From Candidatus Heimdallarchaeota archaeon (GTDB lineage: Archaea > Asgardarchaeota > Heimdallarchaeia > JABLTI01): DNA of 7,469 bases. The notes beneath the pieces were generated by a model. The model was not told where the DNA came from. It worked only from the letters and a program-made list of their open reading frames with translations, and did not search any database. The position numbers were made by a program, and so were the translations under genes. Below, in pieces: positions 1-5,860 of this stretch (the first letter of the stretch is position 1; each line of letters begins with the position of its first letter). Where the stretch lies: assembly GCA_030667035.1 (NCBI GenBank), contig DAOUWQ010000059.1, positions 1 through 7,469 of the forward strand, written 5' to 3'.

Positions 1-713
1 CGGGAACAACTTATTATATACAATTTGGGATAGAAGGAAAATATTACGCTATATTTCTAATACGTGGAAGACAAGCTATTCAATCCAAGCAATTGACCAT
101 CTTAAGAGGCGGTTCTCTACACGAATTGCCCGAAGAAGTAGAATCTGGGTTGAGATCCATGCTTGATGCAGAGGAAGTCTATATCTCACCCGTAGTCGTT
201 GATAGGGTTGTGAATGAACTCCTTGAACAAGTTCCTCAAGAAGGTGAAATGGACGCAAAGGAACCCGTTGTTGAAGTAGAAAAAAGATTAGTTCCAACAT
301 CAATAAGTGTTCAGAATATTATTACTAAATCTGATAGAAGAGCTGGTACAACATCTACGATTGAACATCATCCCCAAGAGAAATCTAAATTTGATGCCAC
401 TTCAGATGGCATAGGTAGATATCAACTTAAAACACCAAAACCACTAAGACAAAAAGAGAAAATGGTCGAACCTTCTCAGACCCCTGCCGCTCCAATTAAG
501 GAAACGGTTGTTGCTCAACCTCAAGCAGAAATTAAATCACCTGAGACATATATTTCATTGGACGATAAAGTCTTGTCACTTACCACTGAAATCAATAAAC
601 TGACGGATCAAGTAACCAAAAATGATAAAGAAATTAAGAAAATGAAAAGACAAATTACTACACTGAAGAAGGTTGCAAAAGAAGCGAAAGCCGCTGCACT
701 TTCTCCTGAGTAA
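1..713 (+). CDS. Unrecognised protein with C-terminal coiled coil (5'-truncated)
   Basis: The frame is open from the window edge (first full codon at 3) to a TAA at 711-713, giving about 236 residues, so the TTG at 93 need not be the start and the true start lies upstream. The first 30 or so residues (GTTYYIQFGIEGKYYAIFLI...) are rich in aromatic and beta-branched residues and look like a folded beta segment. An acidic helical stretch follows (HELPEEVESGLRSMLDAEE), then a low-complexity Pro/Lys/Gln linker, and finally a Lys-rich heptad segment (VLSLTTEINKLTDQVTKNDK and onward) typical of a coiled coil. There is no membrane segment in the visible part. I do not recognise the family. The architecture suggests a cytoplasmic protein with a C-terminal oligomerisation region. 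It converges on the gene ending at 765 and shares the hairpin between them. Confidence 0.75.
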   Translation, partial: GTTYYIQFGIEGKYYAIFLIRGRQAIQSKQLTILRGGSLHELPEEVESGLRSMLDAEEVYISPVVVDRVVNELLEQVPQEGEMDAKEPVVEVEKRLVPTSISVQNIITKSDRRAGTTSTIEHHPQEKSKFDATSDGIGRYQLKTPKPLRQKEKMVEPSQTPAAPIKETVVAQPQAEIKSPETYISLDDKVLSLTTEINKLTDQVTKNDKEIKKMKRQITTLKKVAKEAKAAALSPE

Positions 714-734
714 AATAGTTTTAAAAAAATAGAT

Positions 735-765
735 GAAAAAGGCTTTGATATACCTTGCCTTTTTC
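735..765. terminator. Bidirectional hairpin terminator between convergent genes
   Basis: GAAAAAGGC at 735-743 and GCCTTTTTC at 757-765 form a perfect 9-bp inverted repeat with a 13-nt loop. On the plus strand the stem ends in five T; on the minus strand it ends in CTTTTT, with a further seven-T run (723-729 on plus as A) just beyond. It sits in the 51-bp gap between the stop codons of two convergent genes, so it can serve both. The last stem base overlaps the TAG of the minus-strand gene. Archaeal termination relies mainly on the U tracts, which are present both ways. Confidence 0.7.
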
Positions 766-1481
766 TAATAATTATTTTTATCAAACATGTTGGATAGAGG
801 TTTTAATGCTCCAGAAATTACTTCTTTGAGATTTTTTCCATTAATAATAACTCCGCCCGTTGAACCAACATCGACAACTTGGCCATCATTATTATGAATT
901 TGAACACCTGTTTCCTTTGATACTTCAATATAGGAATTCTTCTTTTTATCACAGACAATAACTTCTTTCTCTAAACTAGAGATTGCAATAATTGTGTGAT
1001 TATCTTTAATCAAAATGAATTCTTCAGGATCGAATAAATAGGTGTAGAATTCCAAATCCACTATCTTGTTATATTTGTCAAATCGTTTGCTGTTGATTAC
1101 AAGATTACCATTTCTATTGAAATGCTGTTTGTAGATTTTTTCAAACTGTCGGTAAGCTTTGATTTCAACTTTTCTAAAATCTCTATCAGATAACTTATCG
1201 GCTTTAGTATTGGAGAAATCAATCGTGTCACTCTTGATGAAAGCTTCTCGAGCGAGTTTTTCAATGGAACTGCCAACAGCGCCTTTAGTAGTGTTAATAA
1301 TAGTATCAGAACCAAGGTAAATGTCTCCTATGAGATAATAACCAATAGTTTCATATGTTTGTGTTTCAATTACGGGGAAAATATGTGATCTCTTGCTAAT
1401 AGTGATCATAGTATCTTCAAGGTCAACGATGATCGCTCTTTGAGTTGTTCGTAAGGGTTCGTTAACTAACTCTAATTTCAT
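765..1481 (-). CDS. Unrecognised beta-rich protein, second gene of the winged-helix operon
   Basis: The product is about 238 residues and ends in TAG. I prefer the ATG at 1481 (MKLELVNEPL...) to the in-frame GTG at 1493, because that GTG lies inside GGAGTG (1491-1496), the likely ribosome-binding site. The N-terminal half alternates short hydrophobic strands and turns (TQRAIIVDLEDTMITISK; TIGYYLIGDIYLGSDTIINT), the middle is a basic helix with Tyr/Phe, and the C-terminal part again alternates strands (EEFILIKDNHTIIAISSL; EVIVCDKKKNSYIEV; GGVIINGK). There is no signal peptide or membrane segment, so it is probably cytoplasmic. It follows the coiled-coil/winged-helix gene by a few bases, so the two are co-transcribed and may act together. 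I do not recognise the family and assign no function. Confidence 0.8.
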   Translation of the reverse strand: MKLELVNEPLRTTQRAIIVDLEDTMITISKRSHIFPVIETQTYETIGYYLIGDIYLGSDTIINTTKGAVGSSIEKLAREAFIKSDTIDFSNTKADKLSDRDFRKVEIKAYRQFEKIYKQHFNRNGNLVINSKRFDKYNKIVDLEFYTYLFDPEEFILIKDNHTIIAISSLEKEVIVCDKKKNSYIEVSKETGVQIHNNDGQVVDVGSTGGVIINGKNLKEVISGALKPLSNMFDKNNY

Positions 1482-1490
1482 TACATTACA

Positions 1491-1496
1491 CACTCC
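1491..1496 (-). promoter_or_regulatory. Ribosome-binding site GGAGTG deciding the start at 1481
   Basis: Read on the minus strand, GGAGTG lies between the TAA of the upstream gene (1502-1500) and the ATG at 1481, with a 9-nt spacer. It contains the only competing start, GTG at 1493. The match to the archaeal anti-SD favours the ATG, although the spacer is at the long end and the first codons remain uncertain. Confidence 0.5.
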
Positions 1497-1499
1497 GGA

Positions 1500-2600
1500 T
1501 TATTTAATATCCACATCGAATTCATCGTCTGGGTCAAGTTTGTTTTTGTTAAGAGAACCTGACTCATCACCGCGCTCTTTATTTTGAAGATAGCGCCTAA
1601 ATTGCATCTCTGCAAGTTTCAAAGCTTCTCGACCTCGAGTTGTTAACAAGTATCTTCCTCGAACAACTTCTTGAGTGACAAATCTTACTTCTCCGTCCAG
1701 AAGACGATCCATATGGTGTTTGAAGGTGCCGCCACGGAGGCCTGTAATATCGCTAAGCTCTTTTTGGTACTTTGGTCCACGTTCTAATTCTTTAAGAATT
1801 TTCAAACGATTTGAATCACCAATAGCTGCTACAATTGTTGCTCCAACTTCATAAAATTCCTCAAGCTTATCTTCAGGAATGGTTGCACCAACGCTAACAT
1901 AAACATCCTTAGTGATTTTCTCACCAATTTCTTTGCCAATTTTATCAAGCTCCTCTCCGACTTGCTTCATTTCAATTCCAACGTCGCCTGCTCCTTTTAC
2001 AACTACGCCCATTGATGACTTCAAGCTTTGAGCAACAGATGCTAGAATCGACCGGGTGTAATCACCAAGCTGTAATTCAAGATCATCAGTTAACTCTTCC
2101 ATGTCTTCTTCGTAGTCAGAGTCCCATGAATAGCTATGGCTTTGAACACGTTTATTTCGTAAATTTCGTTCTCTTTCTCTAATCTCATTTTCCCGTTCTC
2201 TTAATTCTCTACGATAATTGGAAAATTCACGTTTCTTTGCTTCCAAATCATCCTTCATTTTATGAGATTCTTCTTTCAAGCGATGTTTTTCTTGCTTTAG
2301 TAATTCTGCTTCTTTTAGCAACTTCTCTCTTTCTTTTGGGGTCAAAGTACTAACTTTTACAACTCTTCCAGTTTTTTTGTTTATGATAGGTTTAACTGAT
2401 CTTACAGCTCGTAAGGGTGGTTTTGGTGGTAAAGGTGGTAGTGGAGGTAATGGTTCGTGTCTATCTCTACGACGAGCTTTTCTTACTTCAATAAAATCGT
2501 CATCGTCGTCATATCGTTTTCCATCATCCAAACTACTGAGCTTACTCTGTAGTTTTTCGATCTCTTTTTCTAATTCTTTCTTTCTTTTATCTTTTGACAT
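1500..2600 (-). CDS. Coiled-coil protein with C-terminal ArsR-like winged helix
   Basis: The product is 366 residues from the ATG at 2600, or 369 from the GTG at 2609 that is part of the SD site. In numbering from 2609, it has a short coiled coil (5-28), five Asp (34-38), a proline run (53-66, PLPPLPPLPPKPPL), a long charged coiled coil (90-155), an acidic/amphipathic segment (165-245), a winged helix-turn-helix (about 250-340) and an acidic tail. In the last domain, SNRLKILKELERGPKYQKEL, then TGLRGGTFKHHMDRLL as recognition helix and RGRYLLTTRGREAL as wing, match the ArsR/HTH_20 pattern. No Cys-based metal site is visible, so it is unlikely to be a classical metal sensor. The long coiled coil is unusual for this fold and suggests a multimeric or scaffold-linked DNA-binding protein. 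It is the first large gene of the operon and has a TATA box and palindrome upstream. Confidence 0.85.
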   Translation of the reverse strand: MSKDKRKKELEKEIEKLQSKLSSLDDGKRYDDDDDFIEVRKARRRDRHEPLPPLPPLPPKPPLRAVRSVKPIINKKTGRVVKVSTLTPKEREKLLKEAELLKQEKHRLKEESHKMKDDLEAKKREFSNYRRELRERENEIRERERNLRNKRVQSHSYSWDSDYEEDMEELTDDLELQLGDYTRSILASVAQSLKSSMGVVVKGAGDVGIEMKQVGEELDKIGKEIGEKITKDVYVSVGATIPEDKLEEFYEVGATIVAAIGDSNRLKILKELERGPKYQKELSDITGLRGGTFKHHMDRLLDGEVRFVTQEVVRGRYLLTTRGREALKLAEMQFRRYLQNKERGDESGSLNKNKLDPDDEFDVDIK

Positions 2601-2606
2601 TGTTTT

Positions 2607-2612
2607 CACCTT
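2607..2612 (-). promoter_or_regulatory. Ribosome-binding site AAGGTG deciding the start at 2600
   Basis: On the minus strand AAGGTG is followed by a 6-nt spacer and the ATG at 2600. The GTG at 2609, which would add three residues, falls within this site. SD position therefore argues for the ATG. Confidence 0.6.
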
Positions 2613-2622
2613 AAAATTAATA

Positions 2623-2712
2623 TTAGGCTCCTGTTACAAGAGCCATTTTCATTCGTATTTTATCGATGTCTTTTCGGACTTGTTCTTTGATTCTATTCTT
2701 TTTATCAATCAT
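2623..2712 (-). CDS. Candidate 29-residue leader peptide
   Basis: The ORF runs from an ATG at 2712 to a TAA at 2625-2623 and encodes a charged helix-like peptide: MIDKKNRIKEQVRKDIDK, then IRMKMALVTGA. A partial SD, TGTGA (2724-2720), lies 7 nt before the ATG. The ORF sits about 40 nt after the expected transcription start and ends 22 nt before the ATG of the winged-helix gene. Its last codons overlap the inverted repeat GGCTC/GAGCC (2626-2630 and 2640-2644), so translating it would affect that hairpin. It could be a real small protein, a regulatory leader or chance. The Lys/Arg/Ile bias is partly what AT-rich DNA gives for free. I have moderate to low confidence. Confidence 0.35.
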   Translation of the reverse strand: MIDKKNRIKEQVRKDIDKIRMKMALVTGA

Positions 2713-2771
2713 TTTTTGTTCACATCAAGGAAAAGATTTACACTTTTCTGTATTATTCTTACACAAAACAG

Positions 2772-2779
2772 TATATAAA
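2772..2779 (-). promoter_or_regulatory. TATA box TTTATATA for the winged-helix operon
   Basis: On the minus strand the sequence reads GTTTATATACTG, a full match to the archaeal TATA consensus, preceded by a purine-rich CAAAAG in the BRE position. With usual archaeal spacing transcription would begin near 2750, giving a leader of about 150 nt that contains the 29-codon ORF. Confidence 0.65.
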
Positions 2780-2782
2780 CTT

Positions 2783-2799
2783 TTGTAATTGTATTACAA
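2783..2799. promoter_or_regulatory. 17-bp palindrome next to the TATA box, likely operator
   Basis: TTGTAAT-TGT-ATTACAA is a perfect 7-bp inverted repeat with a 3-nt spacer. It lies 3 bp beyond the TATA box on the upstream side, overlapping or touching the BRE. A dimeric winged-helix repressor bound here would hinder TFB/TBP loading. The first large gene transcribed from this promoter encodes such a winged helix, so autoregulation is the simplest reading, but this is inference from position. Confidence 0.5.
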
Positions 2800-2834
2800 T
2801 TTGGTGTATATGAGTCTTTTTCCATATTCGAACC

Positions 2835-2863
2835 CTTTGCAAAAGACGCAAAGATGTGCGCAC
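2835..2863. repeat. Hairpin repeat plus GTGCGCAC palindrome
   Basis: CTTTGC (2835-2840) and GCAAAG (2848-2853) form a perfect 6-bp inverted repeat with a 7-nt loop. It is followed directly by the 8-bp palindrome GTGCGCAC (2856-2863) and the overlapping ACTAGT (2862-2867). These lie in the divergent intergenic region about 35 bp beyond the putative operator. They may be protein-binding sites; no role can be shown from sequence. Confidence 0.3.
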
Positions 2864-2902
2864 TAGTAAAGTTTTTAATAGAAGGCAGTAGAAATTATTC
2901 TT

Positions 2903-3055
2903 GAGAAGAGAGACTGATATTTTATCAATTCACGCTTCTCGCTCTATCAAAGTGCACACTCCAAATTTACTATGGATAAATACTCAATAAAGCGGGTAGA
3001 GTGTTTATAGAGCCACCAAAGTAAACGAGAAATCTTCTTGATAGCCCGAGAGAAG
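2903..3055 (+). ncRNA. Candidate structured RNA with nested helices
   Basis: Three nested helices can be drawn. The outer one pairs TCTCG-CT-CTATCAA (2937-2950) with TTGATAG-CC-CGAGA (3038-3051), 12 bp around a 2x2 internal loop. The middle one pairs TTTAC (2966-2970) with GTAAA (3021-3025). The inner one is 10 bp, ATAAATACTC (2976-2985) with GAGTGTTTAT (2999-3008). A small hairpin, TGATA-TTT-TATCA (2915-2927), precedes them. The inner helix has one T-G pair that is a G.U wobble only when read on plus, favouring a plus-strand transcript. GC is about 40% for 2931-3060 against about 23% for 3221-3340. A TATA-like TTTTTAATA (2872-2880) would place a start near 2900. It resembles no RNA family I know, and the ends are uncertain. 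Confidence 0.4.
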
Positions 3056-3141
3056 AGAATAGTGCTTAAAGTGTTAGAGCGTTGAAAATACCGGAACACG
3101 ATAGACAAAATAGATGAGTCCTAGAATGCCAAACCGTGTGT

Positions 3142-3245
3142 TTATTGTGTAATTGGATGGTCGAATTTAAGCTTCGGAAATTTCTACGGTGCTTATTTCG
3201 ATCATCTATCTGGTCTAATTGTAAAATAACTAATTTTAACAATAA
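3142..3245 (+). repeat. Long imperfect stem-loop
   Basis: GATGGTCGAA (3156-3165) pairs with TTCGATCATC (3197-3206). After a small 2x1 bulge, TAAGC (3168-3172) pairs with GCTTA (3191-3195), giving 15 bp around an 18-nt loop. TTATTGT (3142-3148) with ACAATAA (3239-3245) could close a larger domain. The one non-Watson-Crick pair in the stem (G3160, T3202) is a G.U wobble only on plus. It may be a second domain of the RNA proposed at 2903-3055, a leader element of the downstream operon, or a DNA inverted repeat. No target-site duplication is seen that would make it a mobile element. Confidence 0.4.
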
Positions 3246-3319
3246 TTGTGCCAATGCGTAATTGACAACTAATAAATAGTATAATTGCTCATTCAGATAT
3301 AATTAAAATAGTTTGTCTG

Positions 3320-3327
3320 TTTAAATA
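3320..3327 (+). promoter_or_regulatory. TATA box TTTAAATA for the surface-protein operon
   Basis: TTTAAATA matches the archaeal TATA consensus. Usual spacing would start transcription near 3345-3350, making the mRNA almost leaderless with respect to the starts at 3347-3350, or giving a very short leader carrying GGTGA before the TTG at 3362. A second AT-rich candidate (ATATAATTAAAATA, 3297-3310) would give a longer leader. Confidence 0.45.
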
Positions 3328-3348
3328 ATCTAGAAGCTATAACTATTT

Positions 3349-3353
3349 GGTGA
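3349..3353 (+). promoter_or_regulatory. Ribosome-binding site GGTGA before the TTG at 3362
   Basis: GGTGA matches the archaeal anti-SD, with an 8-nt spacer to the TTG at 3362. It overlaps the alternative GTG start at 3350 and abuts the TTG at 3347. The same arrangement of a GTG buried in the SD occurs at the two minus-strand genes. Confidence 0.45.
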
Positions 3354-3361
3354 CGTTCAAA

Positions 3362-5821
3362 TTGAATCGGAATAAACTTAGCTTAAGGACCATTACAATA
3401 ATTTTAGTTGTAATTGTCAGTATATCTTTTGCAGCTACTGAATATACACATACTACAAAAGATAATTCACCGATAGTTATGCATAACCCCTCATTGACTA
3501 AAACCTCACTCTATGCAGAGATTATAAATCCAAGACTTAGAGAAAAGAGTTTACCTCAAGAAAACGTTTTTACACCAAAAACTGTTACTCCTTCAACAAT
3601 TATTAGAGGAAATTCATTTTTAGTAACTGGTCGTTTAGAAGACCCAGGAACTGGCTTATGATTAGCAGATGAACCGATAGAGATTTTCTGGTCAACTTTC
3701 TCTTGGGCTGCGTATGAAGCAGACCAAACGGGTCTCAAAAATGATTATCTAATTGGTGAAGATCGAACAGATAGCAATGGTGATTTTTCAGTTACTTGTC
3801 GTGATACAGATTACTCCAAAGATTTTGGTGTAGTAACTGTTTATACAGTCTTTCCTGGCGACCCTTATTTAGGTCCCATCGAAGATAATCGACAATTTAC
3901 AACCGAAAGTGTAGATTGCTATGCTAGTATCTATATGGGTATGTCAACAAATACAACGCTTGTACGTGAACAAGAGGATTTCTTTGCACTTGCTGGGCTG
4001 CTATATTATGATAGTGACCCATTACCCGTTGTTCCTGAAACCAATGGAGAAGATATCAGTTTTGATTGGCTTGGGTTTACCTATACCGATACGATTGTTA
4101 GTTTTATTACAAATACAACATTTACTGTTCCGCTTGGAACTCCGTTAACTCAGCATGTCTTAGAAGGTTCGTTTAATGTTAGTAGTCTAGGACTTCCTTT
4201 TGTTGTAGGAGATATTAGAAATGAAGCTTTAATTGGTACTCCTGCTGCAGATTGGGCAAACGAAACAGTGTCTATTACTGTCTATACAGGTGCTGGGATT
4301 ACTTTTTCAATCGACGATCCGGTAGGAACTGGACCTGGAGGAGATCCTGTTGTTCTCCGTGAAGAGACAAGTGTTACAATATCTGGGTTAATAGAGGATT
4401 CGTTCGGAAATCCGTTTGTTTCAGCTGTAAATCTTGAAATTTATGTGGATCAAGGTACAACACAAACCGCAACAACATTACAAGCCACCACAATAGCCGC
4501 AGGTGGTACGGGTCTTTTTAGTTCTACTTTCAATATTTCGGGCACATATCTTCCAGTAGGTGATAATAATATGTGGGTGGATGTTGCTACGGGACAAGGA
4601 ATAACCGCTGTAACTGAGTACGAAACTGTAACAGTTGTTGGAAATTCGACTATTCTTAATACAGAAGTAAATAGTACCGATGTTCTCACAGATTCTTTTA
4701 TGGTTATGCCAGGTGAATCTATTGAGCTAACTGGCACTATGCGAGATATTTATGATAACAGAGCCATTGATGATATGACCGTAACAGCCCAATGGGAGGG
4801 TACTGGACCTGTATATAATGTTAATACTACACCAACTGGTCTATTTACCATTGTAATGCCCGTTCCACTTTCATTTACAGCTGTAGATAGCCAAGGGACA
4901 ATAAATATAGAAGCATTTGCAACCACTTATTATGATGCTTCTAATACAAGTTTAACTCTTGATATTTTCACTACTGTCAATTTTGCAGTTCAAATAAATT
5001 CAACGAATGTTATTGAAGATGCAGGTTATGGTTCGCTTGATAGCAATCCGTTATACAATAATTCCACTTTTACTCTCCAATCAAATCTAACAGACCAATT
5101 TGATAGACCAATTGCGGATAGAACTGTCAATATAACAATTGAATCCTATGGAATCATTACTAGAACACTATCAAACACAGGTGGTTTTAGCTATATCTTC
5201 CCTGGTGATGATACTTTATTAACAAATACTGATTATACTATAACAATAACCTTTAAGGAAAATATAGAGTTTAGTTTTAGAGTTAACTTTCAAGTATATC
5301 CTACACCTACTAACACAGGTGTAACTTCATCAGAACCCCCCGGAGGTAATGAAAACTTGGGACCTATATTGATTGGAATATTAATAGCTATGGTATCTGG
5401 AATAATAATAGTTTCAACTGTTTATGCATTCGGTCGATTCAGAAAATCGAAAAGTCGACCAGGAATAGCTACAGGAGTCGACAAACCCGACCTAAATGCA
5501 ATTTTAAAGCTAATTGACGAATCTGAGAACGCGAAAGATTACAAACGTGCTGCCGTTCTTTGTTATCGTGCTTTTGAGTCGATTTGTATGACGAATTTTG
5601 GAATAGTGAATGCTCCTTCTCTTTCTCCAAGAGAACTTGCACGTATAATTGCATCAACGAACAGGGTTCCTGTGAGAGATGTCACTATGCTAGTTATGCG
5701 ATTTGAAGAAGCACGCTTTAGTGACCATAAAATTCCTAAGAGCACATACACGCATGCCAGACAAGCTTTACATAATATACAGCTTGCTATGGAGAACGCT
5801 CCAAACACCGCTCAAAGATAA
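3362..5821 (+). CDS. Surface protein with repeated beta-sandwich domains and DUF4129-like tail; in-frame TGA at codon 105
   Basis: One frame runs from 3347/3362 to a TAA at 5819-5821, about 820 codons, broken only by a TGA at 3659-3661. Numbering is from 3347. A signal segment (about 14-30, TITIILVVIVSISFAA) is followed by about five repeats of roughly 100 residues. Each repeat has a G-x-L/M-x-D turn and a later W/I strand (e.g. VTGRLEDPGTGL, TISGLIEDSFGNP, LTGTMRDIYDNR, QSNLTDQFDRP), resembling Ig-like or MG-like sandwiches. More than a dozen NxS/T sequons suggest an outward-facing, glycosylated region. A membrane helix (about 673-697) leads to a basic RFRKSK stop-transfer and a cytoplasmic helical domain. 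That domain carries LSPRELARII, then MLVMRFEEARFSDHKI and YTHARQALHNIQ, the DUF4129 pattern. It begins an operon with a DUF4350-like gene. The frame is intact beyond the TGA, so this is a nonsense allele, a readthrough site or a sequence error, not an old pseudogene. Confidence 0.75.
3659..3661 (+). other. Single in-frame TGA within the surface-protein gene
   Basis: The codon lies in the first repeat between PGTGL and LADEPIEIFW. On both sides the same frame encodes matching repeat sequence, and no ATG, GTG or TTG occurs in frame after it until the ATG at 3935, which has no SD and no signal peptide. In ungapped alignment with a later repeat (DIYDNRAIDDMTVTAQW) the TGA matches an Ala in a turn. 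GGA to TGA is a plausible one-base origin. Confidence 0.8.
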
Positions 5822-5836
5822 TTCTATAAAAGTAAC

Positions 5837-5846
5837 AAAAACTAAC
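5837..5846 (+). repeat. AAAAACTAAC motif ahead of the DUF4350-like gene
   Basis: The same 10 bases occur at 7384-7393, in each case just before the SD-like site of the next gene in the operon. The motif is AT-rich and short, so chance is possible. It could be a shared translation or processing signal. Confidence 0.25.
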
Positions 5847-5860
5847 TGAGGAAAATGAAA

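Noticed and set aside
714..764. TAG readthrough (pyrrolysine) of the 765-1481 gene
   Set aside because: The frame stays open after TAG but runs straight through the terminator hairpin and shows no protein-like pattern.
2377..2778. 133-residue plus-strand ORF
   Set aside because: It is the antisense of the proline/Asp-rich start of the winged-helix gene; its Gly/Ser runs are the complement of those codons.
2821..2845. TTCGAA with GGG on the minus strand, like a tRNA T-loop
   Set aside because: The base after the loop is not the required C, the T-stem does not pair, and no acceptor, D or anticodon arms can be drawn.
2880..3250. RNase P or SRP RNA
   Set aside because: The conserved GAGGAAAGTCC and ACAGAA elements of RNase P and the GGTCAGG/GGAAGCAGC elements of SRP RNA are absent.
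3066..3254. 62-residue minus-strand ORF with TTG start
   Set aside because: It has no SD or family pattern and overlaps the plus-strand stem-loop region.
3659..3661. Selenocysteine or TGA-as-tryptophan decoding
   Set aside because: Only one TGA occurs, tryptophan nearby is TGG, the aligned position is a turn and not a catalytic site, and the 33-nt gap after the gene has no room for a SECIS element.
5824..5832. CTATAAAAG as an internal promoter for the DUF4350-like gene
   Set aside because: Spacing would allow a leaderless start, but a 33-bp gap and a good SD make co-transcription more likely; kept as a possibility only.
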